The notes under the pieces are model-generated. The model had not been told where the DNA came from. It did no database searches and saw only the letters and a program-made list of their open reading frames with translations. From the NCBI GenBank assembly GCA_900759225.1, contig CAAEUM010000041.1:1-11385 (forward strand): 11,385 nucleotides of DNA, read 5' to 3'. The DNA is from Lachnospiraceae bacterium (GTDB lineage Bacteria > Bacillota > Clostridia > Lachnospirales > Lachnospiraceae). Positions 1-6,463 of the stretch are shown here, in pieces (position 1 is the stretch's first letter; every line of letters starts with the position of its first letter). Both the position numbers and the translations under genes were made by a program.

Positions 1-384
1 ACTGCACTGTCATCCATCCTTCTCACCAAGGAGCAGATCATCGATTATAATACCGGTCTTGGCCACGCCGTATTTTATGCCCTTACCTCTTATCCTGAAA
101 TTGAAGAAAACCATCTCCATGGAGAGCTTGTAAGCTACGGGATCCTGATACTGCTTCTGGTTGATCATGACCAGGAAATGTTTGACCGGCTTTATGACTT
201 TAATCGCAAAACAGGTCTTCCCACCTGCCTGAATGACATAGGGCTTGATCTAAGCCAGCTCCCTCAGATCATTTCAAAAGTCCTTCAGATGAAAGACATT
301 GAGCATAACCCCTATCCGATCACAGAAACCATGCTGACCCAGGCCTTCCAGACCCTGGAAGCCTTAAGCCAGCAGAATTTATAA
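1..384 (+). CDS. GldA-like iron/zinc-dependent alcohol dehydrogenase, C-terminal part (5' truncated)
   Basis: The reading frame is open from base 1 and ends at TAA 382-384, leaving 127 residues of the C-terminal helical domain. Two motifs typical of the glycerol dehydrogenase / iron-containing alcohol dehydrogenase family are visible: GLGHAVFYALT near residues 20-30 and HLHGELVSYG near residues 38-47. In glycerol dehydrogenases the His of each motif is a metal ligand; the third ligand, an Asp, would lie upstream of the window. The following stretch, ending in TGLPTCLNDIGL, matches the usual family C-terminal layout. Such enzymes oxidise or reduce small alcohols, polyols or aldehydes with NAD(P) in the cytoplasm; the substrate cannot be read from this fragment. 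Only 20 bases separate it from the lipoprotein gene, with no room for a separate promoter, so it is probably cotranscribed with the ABC importer. A related family member of other specificity is equally possible. Confidence 0.8.
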   Translation, partial: TALSSILLTKEQIIDYNTGLGHAVFYALTSYPEIEENHLHGELVSYGILILLLVDHDQEMFDRLYDFNRKTGLPTCLNDIGLDLSQLPQIISKVLQMKDIEHNPYPITETMLTQAFQTLEALSQQNL

Positions 385-404
385 ACAATAAGGAGGAAAA
401 ATCT

Positions 405-1436
405 ATGATGAAACAGATCACATTCCACAGTATCACAAAAAAAGCCCTTGCAGCTGCGTCTGCCGCTGTCATCGCCTGCTGCTTCCTGTCCGGATGCACT
501 CAAAAAACAGGTACAGCCCCTGCAGCATCCACTTCACCGGAAAATGAAAAAGCTTTAAAAATAGGCATTATACAGATGATCGAGAACGGAGCCTTCAATC
601 AAATGAGGGAGGGATTTATCCAGGAGCTTTACGAAAAAGGCTACAGCCCAGAACAGCTGACCATTGATTATAAATGTGCCCAGGGAGATGCCTCTAATCT
701 CCAGACCATTGCCCAGGGAATGTCTGACGGCAGCTATGATCTGGTAGCCACCATTGCTACCCCTCCAACCCAGGCCATGGTAAATCTTAATTCCGGCACC
801 CCTGTTATCTTTATTGCCGTATCCGCGCCGGTTGCCGCCGGAGTTATCACCGATATGGATGCACCGGATAAAAACGCCACCGGTACCTCCAATGCCATTC
901 CTGTTTCTGATATTTTTTCTCTCAGTGCACGCCTTACGCCAGAGGCCAAAACCTTCGGCTTTCTTTACTGTACCAGCGAGATCAACTCTGTCAATACCAT
1001 AGAAGCGGCAAAGGCTTACTGTAAGCAGCAGGGAATCAAATATCAAGAAGCAGTTGTCACAAATTCCTCTGAGGTACAGCAGGCAGCCCAGGCTCTGGCT
1101 GACAGCGTTGATGCCATTTTTATTCCCAATGACAGCATAATCCAGTCAGCTATGTCGCTTGTAACAGAAATTGCCAGAGCCGTCTGTGTTCCTGTTTATG
1201 GAAGCTCCGCAACCATGGTTGATTCCGGTGCCTTTGCTACCATTGCAGTCAGCGACCAGGAAATCGGAGCTAGATCAGCTGATATGGCAGTACAATTTTT
1301 AAGCGGGACTGCTATTTCCAGTATTCCTGCAGTTGTAGTGCCTGCCAGCTCCACTGTCATAAATAAAACCACTATGGAAGCCCTTGGACTGTCCATTGAT
1401 GACCCTGAAATTACTTTTGTAGAGGATCCGCAGTAA
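405..1436 (+). CDS. ABC importer substrate-binding lipoprotein (ABC_sub_bind / COG2984 type)
   Basis: A 343-residue secreted lipoprotein. Residues 1-30 form a signal peptide: basic start, then a hydrophobic run AAASAAVIACCF. A lipobox LSGC puts the lipid-anchored Cys at residue 31. The mature part opens with a first strand KIGIIQMIENGAFNQMREGF and continues with two-lobed type I periplasmic-binding features such as LVATIATPPTQA, GVITDMD and AIFIPNDSIIQSA, which resemble the ABC_sub_bind (PF04392) family. The start at 405 follows AGGAGG at 391-396 with 8-base spacing; a second ATG at 408 is also possible. Permease and ATPase genes follow directly. Some streptococcal relatives (TrpX) are linked to tryptophan or tyrosine uptake, but many clostridial members have no known ligand, and nothing here shows which amino acid or other solute is bound. 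The function as a surface ligand receptor is well supported; the ligand is unknown. Confidence 0.9.
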   Translation: MMKQITFHSITKKALAAASAAVIACCFLSGCTQKTGTAPAASTSPENEKALKIGIIQMIENGAFNQMREGFIQELYEKGYSPEQLTIDYKCAQGDASNLQTIAQGMSDGSYDLVATIATPPTQAMVNLNSGTPVIFIAVSAPVAAGVITDMDAPDKNATGTSNAIPVSDIFSLSARLTPEAKTFGFLYCTSEINSVNTIEAAKAYCKQQGIKYQEAVVTNSSEVQQAAQALADSVDAIFIPNDSIIQSAMSLVTEIARAVCVPVYGSSATMVDSGAFATIAVSDQEIGARSADMAVQFLSGTAISSIPAVVVPASSTVINKTTMEALGLSIDDPEITFVEDPQ

Positions 1437-1486
1437 TCTTCTTCCTCAACCTATCATCTATCTTATAAGAAAGGATTTTTCATATT

Positions 1487-2401
1487 ATGACATTATTGAT
1501 CGGCTCTCTCCAGCTGGGACTGCTGTATGCAGTCATGGTTCTGGGAATTTATGTAAGCTTTCGGATCCTTAATATTCCGGACTTAACCACCGAAGGCAGT
1601 TTTACCCTTGGTCTGGCCGTTTCCTGCTGCTTCACACTCCTTGGGCACCCTTTTTTAGGAATCGCAGCAGGCACTGGAGCGGGAGCACTGTCAGGAAGTT
1701 TTACCGGCTTCCTTCAGACAAAGCTTGGCATCCACCCTGTACTTGCCGGAATCCTTACCATGAGCGGGCTTTATTCCATTAACATGATGGTTCTTGGAGG
1801 TGCTCCAAATGTAAGCCTGATTGGAAAAAACACTGTTTTTACCATAGCCGCTGCCGCTATCCCTTCCCTGAACAAGGAGATGGCAAAACTTTTCATCGCA
1901 TTGGCAGCTGCTCTTTCCTGTACCCTGTTTCTCTCCCTGTTTTTTGCCACAAGACTGGGCCTGTGCATCCGCGCAGCAGGGGATAATGAGGATATGGTAC
2001 GGGCATCTTCTATCAATGCAGACTGCACACGCATGATCGCACTGGCCCTGAGCAATGGGCTTATCGCCTTGTGCGGCGCCCTCATTGCCCAGTATCAGAG
2101 CTTCGGGGATATTAATTCCGGAAGCAGTATGCTTGTGGTAGGTCTGGCATCTGTTATTATCGGAGAGGTTTTCCTTGGGCGGCACAGCCTGAACCGGGGG
2201 TTCCCGTCTGTCATCTTGGGCTCTGTCATTTACCGCTATATCATTGCTGCAGCCACCAGGGCCGACTGGTTCCCTGCCTATATGTTAAAGCTGAGCTCCG
2301 CTTTTATTGTCCTGCTTGCGCTGGCTCTTCCAGCCATAAAAAAACATATAGAATCACATACCATAAAACAGGGAGGAAAAAATCATGGATCCTATGCTTG
2401 A
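1487..2401 (+). CDS. ABC importer permease (COG4120 / BPD_transp_2 type)
   Basis: A 304-residue integral membrane protein with about 8-9 hydrophobic segments, related to the branched-chain amino acid permease superfamily. It carries FRILNIPDLTTEGSF at residues 25-39 and the cytoplasmic loop IRAAGDNEDMVRASSINAD at 161-179, typical of COG4120 permeases that pair with COG2984 binding proteins and COG1101 ATPases. This loop is the probable ATPase contact site. The ATG is preceded by AAGAAAGGA at 1467-1475, weaker than the sites of its neighbours. The gap to the binding-protein gene is 50 bases. The 3' end overlaps the ATPase gene by 17 bases, so translation of the two is probably coupled. A single permease gene implies a homodimeric channel. 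Confidence 0.9.
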   Translation: MTLLIGSLQLGLLYAVMVLGIYVSFRILNIPDLTTEGSFTLGLAVSCCFTLLGHPFLGIAAGTGAGALSGSFTGFLQTKLGIHPVLAGILTMSGLYSINMMVLGGAPNVSLIGKNTVFTIAAAAIPSLNKEMAKLFIALAAALSCTLFLSLFFATRLGLCIRAAGDNEDMVRASSINADCTRMIALALSNGLIALCGALIAQYQSFGDINSGSSMLVVGLASVIIGEVFLGRHSLNRGFPSVILGSVIYRYIIAAATRADWFPAYMLKLSSAFIVLLALALPAIKKHIESHTIKQGGKNHGSYA

Positions 2402-3167
2402 ACTAAAAAGTTTATATAAATGCTTCGGAAAAGGGACCGCTGATCAGCATGTGGCTTTGAACCACTTAAATTTATCCCTGAAGCCTGGAGATTTTGTAAC
2501 TGTCCTCGGAACCAATGGCGCCGGAAAATCTACCTTGTTTCAGGCCATTGGAGGAAGTTTTCTTTTAGATGAAGGGAAAATCTTTCTGGACGGAGAGGAC
2601 ATTACCTATGTTCCCGAACATAAGCGTTCTCAAAAAATCGGACGCCTGTTCCAAAATCCATTAAAGGGGACTGCCCCCTCCTTAACCATTGAAGAAAATC
2701 TGGCCTTAGCTTACTCGAAACAGAAAAAAGCAGCTCTTGCTTTTGCCCTCACTGCCAAAGACAGGGATTATTTCCGCCATCGGCTGGAATCGTTCCACAT
2801 GGATCTGGAAAATCGCATGAAAACCCAGGTGGGCCTCCTGTCCGGAGGGCAGCGGCAGGCTGTAACACTTCTTATGAGTACACTTGTACCGCCAAAGCTG
2901 CTGCTTTTAGATGAACATACAGCTGCGCTGGATCCATCATCTGCCCGGAAGGTAATGGATATCACAAACTCCATTATTTCCCAGCATCAGATCACTGCCC
3001 TGATGATCACCCATAACATAAAGCAGGCCCTTGAAACAGGAAACCGCACCATTATGCTGGACAATGGCTCCGTCCTCTTTGACATGGACTGCAGCACCCG
3101 GAAAGGCCTTACAGCAGCACAGCTGGAGGAGATGTATTCAAATGCCAGGGAAACCAGGAAGGGGTAG
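2385..3167 (+). CDS. ABC importer ATP-binding protein (COG1101 type)
   Basis: A 260-residue cytoplasmic ATPase that powers the importer. All canonical elements are present: Walker A GTNGAGKST at 42-50, Q-loop Gln90 in RLFQNP, signature LSGGQRQ at 152-158, Walker B KLLLLDE with Glu177, D-loop ALDP, and switch His210 in MITHN. The segment DEHTAALDP is characteristic of the COG1101 group, which accompanies COG2984/COG4120 partners. The start at 2385 is favoured because GGGAGG at 2371-2376 sits 8 bases away; the alternative ATG at 2394 lies 17 bases from it. The gene begins inside the permease gene. It is the last gene of the cassette and meets the - strand methyltransferase gene tail to tail, with 34 bases between the stop codons. 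Confidence 0.93.
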   Translation: MDPMLELKSLYKCFGKGTADQHVALNHLNLSLKPGDFVTVLGTNGAGKSTLFQAIGGSFLLDEGKIFLDGEDITYVPEHKRSQKIGRLFQNPLKGTAPSLTIEENLALAYSKQKKAALAFALTAKDRDYFRHRLESFHMDLENRMKTQVGLLSGGQRQAVTLLMSTLVPPKLLLLDEHTAALDPSSARKVMDITNSIISQHQITALMITHNIKQALETGNRTIMLDNGSVLFDMDCSTRKGLTAAQLEEMYSNARETRKG

Positions 3168-3185
3168 GCAAGCTGCCCCCCTCCC
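3157..3185. terminator. Convergent-junction hairpin, possible bidirectional terminator
   Basis: The end of the ATPase gene and the following bases fold into a GC-rich hairpin: GGGG at 3161-3164 pairs with CCCC at 3178-3181, GGCA at 3167-3170 pairs with TGCC at 3174-3177, and the TA at 3165-3166 bulges out. GGAA/TCCC add outer pairs, which are better in the - strand RNA where one becomes a G-U pair. It lies between two convergent genes. Neither side has a good U-tract, so efficiency as an intrinsic terminator is uncertain. Confidence 0.4.
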
Positions 3186-3201
3186 TTACCTGCAGTCTTC
3201 C

Positions 3202-4587
3202 TTACGCCTTGCTTGTACGGGTTAAAAGGCAGACTGTTTCTACATTCGCTGTTCCCGGGAACATGTCCACACAGCACACCCTTTTCACCTCATAGCCCCG
3301 TTCCTGAAATACAGCTAAATCCCGGACCAGGCTGGTTGGCTTACAGGAAATGTAGACAATATTTTCTACTCCAAAATCAATGATTTTTGTCAGGGCTTTT
3401 GGATGGATGCCATCGCGTGGCGGGTCTACAACGATAAAATCAGGCTTATCCGTCACGCTGTCGATCACCTTTAACACATCACCGGCAATAAACTGGCAGT
3501 TATGGAGTCCATTAAGATCGGCATTTGCCCTTGCTGCCTCTACAGCCTCCTCCACGATCTCCACGCCCACTACCTTTCTGGCCACCGGCGCCAGAATCTG
3601 TGCAATGGTTCCTGTGCCGCTGTATAAATCAAACACTACCCTTCCCTCAATATTTCCCACATATTCCCTGGCCGTCTCATAAAGCACCTCAGCCCCCAGG
3701 GAATTTGTCTGGAAAAAGGAAAAGGGTGAGATCCGGAAGCGAAGCCCTAAAAGCTCCTCATAAAAATAATCCTTTCCATAAAGAATATGAGTCGCATCGC
3801 TCTGGACTACATCTGCCAGGGAATCATTTTCTGTATGAAGGATTCCCGCAAAATTTCCCTCCAGATCAAGTGACAAAAGCAGCTCCTTCCACCCCTCCAA
3901 AAGGGCCTGCTCCTCAAGGCACTCCCTCTGGGTACTGGTAACCAGATCCACAAGGATCTCCCCTGTCTTGATTGCCCTGCGCACCAGAAGATGGCGAAGA
4001 TAGCCTGTATGCTGAAGCTTCTTATAAAATGGGATCTGCTCCTTCGCAAAATAATCCCTGGTTGCCTTCAGGATTTTATTAAAATCCTCATGGACGATCT
4101 GACAGTGCTGTGTGGTGACAATATCATAGAAGCTTCCCCTTTTGTGCATTCCCAGTGCCAGCGGCCCGTCCTTCACCTCATCCCCAAAAGAAAATTCCAT
4201 CTTATTGCGGTAGCCAGCAGACAAGGGGCTTGCCTTGATCCCCTGAAATTCGTAGGTGCCTTCCTTTACAACAGTTCCCAGAAGGCTCTTCACCTGGGTT
4301 TCCTTGATTTTTAACTGCTCCTCATAGGGAAGCCCCTGATATACGCAGCCACCACAGATTCCGCTGTGACAGCAGGCCTCCTCAGGGCTCTCCAGAGATG
4401 ACGGCTCCAGTACTGCCAGCAGCCGTCCCTCACATTTCCCCTTCCTCTTTTTTGAAAGGACACCCTGTATCCTTTGTCCCGGAATTGCATTTTTCACTAC
4501 AATGGTTTCCCCCTCTGCTGTAACAATCCCTTTATTTGGAAAGTCGATGCGCTCCACAACGCCCTCGAATAAATCGCCCTTCTTCAT
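3202..4587 (-). CDS. rlmCD: 23S rRNA (uracil-5-)-methyltransferase, RlmCD/RumA (TrmA) family
   Basis: A 461-residue SAM-dependent enzyme that makes 5-methyluridine in RNA. An N-terminal TRAM-like RNA-binding domain (about 1-65) precedes a [4Fe-4S] cluster motif with Cys72 or Cys73, Cys78 and Cys81 (CCHSGICGGC) and the distant Cys162. The methylase domain holds the SAM motif FDLYSGTGT at 319-327, DPPRDG at 388-393, the catalytic Cys415 in ISCKPTSLVRDL (usually SCNP), and the general-base Glu450 in ANVETV. The start at 4587 is chosen because an AAGGAGA site (4597-4603) lies about 10 bases upstream and the protein then begins MKKGDLFEG at the TRAM domain. The frame extends upstream to 4854, but that part crosses a terminator and another gene. 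In low-GC Gram-positives the single RlmCD enzyme modifies two 23S positions (747 and 1939). Target specificity here is inferred from family and phylum, and a RumA-only activity is possible. Confidence 0.92.
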   Translation of the reverse strand: MKKGDLFEGVVERIDFPNKGIVTAEGETIVVKNAIPGQRIQGVLSKKRKGKCEGRLLAVLEPSSLESPEEACCHSGICGGCVYQGLPYEEQLKIKETQVKSLLGTVVKEGTYEFQGIKASPLSAGYRNKMEFSFGDEVKDGPLALGMHKRGSFYDIVTTQHCQIVHEDFNKILKATRDYFAKEQIPFYKKLQHTGYLRHLLVRRAIKTGEILVDLVTSTQRECLEEQALLEGWKELLLSLDLEGNFAGILHTENDSLADVVQSDATHILYGKDYFYEELLGLRFRISPFSFFQTNSLGAEVLYETAREYVGNIEGRVVFDLYSGTGTIAQILAPVARKVVGVEIVEEAVEAARANADLNGLHNCQFIAGDVLKVIDSVTDKPDFIVVDPPRDGIHPKALTKIIDFGVENIVYISCKPTSLVRDLAVFQERGYEVKRVCCVDMFPGTANVETVCLLTRTSKA

Positions 4588-4634
4588 CTTCTTATTTCTC
4601 CTTTTATTTTTCTGAATAAAGCCCATAGCCGGCG

Positions 4635-4668
4635 AAAAAAACAGGAACTGCCCTCCGGCAATCCCTGT
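4635..4668 (-). terminator. Intrinsic terminator of the small acidic membrane protein gene
   Basis: Read on the - strand, 4668-4657 pairs with 4652-4641 as a continuous 12-bp stem (two G-U pairs) around a GGAG loop, followed at once by seven T (4641-4635). It starts 37 bases after the stop of the 110-residue gene. It lies before the methyltransferase gene, so that gene needs its own promoter or read-through. I found no clear promoter in the 47 bases between them. Confidence 0.85.
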
Positions 4669-4705
4669 CGCTGTAAACCTTATAAGCCACTTCCGGCAAA
4701 CTGAC

Positions 4706-5038
4706 TTATGAAACTGTTTCCTCAGCTGCCTTCTCTGCCTTCTTCTCCTTTGGCTCCTCATCCTCGAAGAAATCGTCGTCAAAATCATCATCAAAATCGT
4801 CCTCGAAGTCCTCCAGATAATCCGGAGTAAAGAAACGGTATACTGCGTAAGCAATTCCTGCTACGGCTGCCACTGCACCAATAATAGCAAGCACCCAGAG
4901 AATACAGTTCTTTTTCTTCTCCTCCTCTTCATGCTTGTGAAGCAGCTCATTCAGCCTGCTGGTATTGATCATCTCTTCCATACGGCTCAGTGCCTCCTTC
5001 CCCATTGCATCAAACCGGTCTTTATCAAATCTGTTCAT
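4706..5038 (-). CDS. Small single-pass membrane protein with acidic repeat tail, function unknown
   Basis: A 110-residue protein I do not recognise beyond resembling uncharacterised Lachnospiraceae proteins. Residues 1-43 are charged and probably helical (MEEMINTSRLNELLHKHEEEEKKK). Residues 45-67 form one transmembrane segment rich in Ala, Ile and Val. Residues 75-90 are four consecutive four-residue repeats, LEDF-EDDF-DDDF-DDDF, followed by a Glu/Lys/Ala-rich tail. The KKK just before the membrane segment suggests the N-terminus is inside and the acidic tail outside, but this is inference. The ATG at 5038 has AAAGGA (5049-5054) 10 bases upstream. It has its own extended -10 promoter and a strong terminator, so it is a single-gene unit. 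The acidic tail could bind cations or basic partners; no enzyme motif is seen. Confidence 0.8.
   Translation of the reverse strand: MNRFDKDRFDAMGKEALSRMEEMINTSRLNELLHKHEEEEKKKNCILWVLAIIGAVAAVAGIAYAVYRFFTPDYLEDFEDDFDDDFDDDFFEDEEPKEKKAEKAAEETVS
4769..4816 (-). repeat. Four imperfect 12-bp tandem units in coding sequence
   Basis: Four adjacent 12-base units (4769-4780, 4781-4792, 4793-4804, 4805-4816) encode DDDF, DDDF, EDDF and LEDF on the - strand. The first three differ by a few bases and the fourth is more diverged. Because the unit is a multiple of three, copy number could vary by slippage without breaking the frame. Confidence 0.6.
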
Positions 5039-5082
5039 ATTGCACCCGTCCTTTCTCTCAACTATTCAGCCACTCTGTTATT

Positions 5083-5091
5083 AGTATACCA
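5083..5091 (-). promoter_or_regulatory. Extended -10 promoter for the small membrane protein gene
   Basis: On the - strand TGGTATACT combines a TGn extension with a -10 hexamer TATACT (5 of 6 to consensus), 44 bases before the start codon. No good -35 is found at 17 bases; TTGATA at 5110-5115 is 21 bases away. Extended -10 promoters often work without a strong -35. Confidence 0.45.
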
Positions 5092-5195
5092 TGGACAGCT
5101 CTGATTTACTATCAAAATTTACTCTTTTTGAACCCACCTTTTCAACGCATTTTTCTCTCTGAAGCTTCGCCGGGCTGTACCGCTGCAAAAAACCA

Positions 5196-5224
5196 TTGAA
5201 AAAAAAGCTTAAACCAGATATCAT
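5196..5224 (+). promoter_or_regulatory. Promoter for the MFS transporter gene
   Basis: TTGAAA (5196-5201), a 17-base spacer and TATCAT (5219-5224) make a good sigma-A-type promoter, each hexamer matching 5 of 6. It lies 32 bases before the ATG. A perfect TATAAT at 5228-5233 is an alternative -10 but has no -35 at the right distance. The divergent intergenic region (5039-5256) holds otherwise only A/T-rich sequence; I see no clear operator. Confidence 0.55.
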
Positions 5225-5256
5225 AAATATAATTTTAACCCGGGAGGCATTCTCTT

Positions 5257-6435
5257 ATGAATTACCAGAAAACCATTAACGCCTGTTTTATCGGCTACAT
5301 TGTACAGGCCATTGTCAACAACTTCGCACCTCTGCTGTTTTTAACCTTTCAGAGGCAGTATGAAATCCCCTTATCCTGGATCACTCTGTTAGTAACCATC
5401 AATTTCCTGATTCAGCTTCTGGTGGACTTACTTTCTGTGAAATTCCTTGACCGCATCGGATACCGCACTGCCCTGATCGCAGCCCATATATTTGCCTCTG
5501 CAGGGCTTCTTTCCCTGACTATCCTGCCGGATATTATCCCCGGTCACTTTCTTGGGCTCCTGCTTTCTGTCTGTATCTATGCTTTAGGCGGCGGGCTTTT
5601 GGAGGTTCTTTTAAGCCCTGTTGTAGAAGCCTGTCCAACAGACAATAAAGAAAAAGCCATGAGCCTGCTGCACTCTTTCTACTGCTGGGGCCATATGGCC
5701 GTTGTGCTGATTTCTACCCTGTTTTTTACAGCCTTCGGGATTGAAAACTGGAAATTTGCAGCCTGGTTCTGGGCCATGATCCCCGCTGTCAACGGTCTCC
5801 TGTTTGCAAATGCCCCCATTGCCCCCCTCATTGAAGAGGGCCATGAAGCCATGTCCTTTCGGCAGCTGGCCTCCTCCGGCCTTTTCTGGCTTTTTTTCCT
5901 TATGATGTTCTGCTCTGGAGCCAGCGAGCAGGCCGTAAGCCAATGGGCCTCTACCTTTGCGGAGCAGGGGCTTGGGATCAGCAAGACCATGGGGGATTTG
6001 GCAGGGCCTATGTCCTTTGCCCTTTTTATGGGAACCGCCCGCACCCTTTATGGCAAATACGGAGAGCGCATCCATTTAACCCACTGCATGATAGGCAGCG
6101 GCATCCTATGCGTTATCTCCTATCTGTGCATTTCCCTGATTCCAAACCCGGTCATTGGACTGATGGGCTGTGCACTCTGCGGCTTCTCTGTAGGAATCAT
6201 GTGGCCCGGTACCTTCAGCATCGCCTCTAAAGCAATGCCCACCGGCGGCACTGCCCTTTTTGCCATGCTGGCCTTAGGCGGTGATCTTGGATGCTCCGGC
6301 GGTCCTACGCTGGCAGGCTTTATATCCAGCCTTTCCGGTGACAATCTCCGGCTTGGCATCCTTTCTGCTGTTTTCTTCCCCATCCTGCTGACTGCAGGCG
6401 TCATTGCCATTCAGAAAAAAAGGCCGGCCTCCTAA
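5257..6435 (+). CDS. MFS transporter (fucose-permease-like, 12 helices)
   Basis: A 392-residue major facilitator protein of usual family length, with about 12 hydrophobic segments in two halves. A motif-A-like loop between helices 2 and 3, with D57, D65, R66 and the GYR at 68-70 (DRIGYR), supports the family. The Gly-rich helix ALGGGLLEVLLSPVVEACP and the C-terminal segment GGTALFAMLALGGDLGCSGGPTLAGF resemble the FucP/COG0738 group, whose members move sugars or other small solutes with protons. The substrate cannot be assigned. The start follows GGAGG at 5243-5247 with 9-base spacing and sits behind its own promoter. No partner gene in the same direction follows: the next genes are convergent. 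Its last codons overlap the terminator of the opposite ABC exporter operon. Confidence 0.88.
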   Translation: MNYQKTINACFIGYIVQAIVNNFAPLLFLTFQRQYEIPLSWITLLVTINFLIQLLVDLLSVKFLDRIGYRTALIAAHIFASAGLLSLTILPDIIPGHFLGLLLSVCIYALGGGLLEVLLSPVVEACPTDNKEKAMSLLHSFYCWGHMAVVLISTLFFTAFGIENWKFAAWFWAMIPAVNGLLFANAPIAPLIEEGHEAMSFRQLASSGLFWLFFLMMFCSGASEQAVSQWASTFAEQGLGISKTMGDLAGPMSFALFMGTARTLYGKYGERIHLTHCMIGSGILCVISYLCISLIPNPVIGLMGCALCGFSVGIMWPGTFSIASKAMPTGGTALFAMLALGGDLGCSGGPTLAGFISSLSGDNLRLGILSAVFFPILLTAGVIAIQKKRPAS

Positions 6436-6450
6436 CCCAGGAAAGCCGGC
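6415..6450 (-). terminator. Intrinsic terminator of the ABC exporter operon
   Basis: On the - strand GCCGGC (6450-6445) pairs with a second GCCGGC (6428-6423), extended by TTCC/GGAG inner pairs with one bulged T and a TGGGTTA loop, then C and seven T (6421-6415). It starts 13 bases after the exporter stop codon. It overlaps the 3' end of the convergent MFS gene, whose message can form the same hairpin with a poorer U-tract. Confidence 0.85.
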
Positions 6451-6463
6451 TCTTCACATTCTG

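Noticed and set aside
1691..2185. - strand open frames opposite the permease and binding-protein genes
   Set aside because: Composition is that of an antisense shadow; the + strand genes have family motifs and ribosome binding sites.
4588..4854. N-terminal extension of the methyltransferase frame (89 extra residues)
   Set aside because: It crosses the intrinsic terminator and overlaps the small membrane protein gene, has basic low-complexity residues unlike the family, and the ribosome binding site supports 4587.
5127..5146. TTGAA/TTCAA short inverted repeat in the divergent intergenic region
   Set aside because: Only five base pairs in A/T-rich DNA and not repeated elsewhere, so chance is likely.
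5228..5233. Perfect TATAAT upstream of the MFS gene
   Set aside because: No -35 element lies 16-18 bases upstream; the TTGAAA/TATCAT pair is better spaced.
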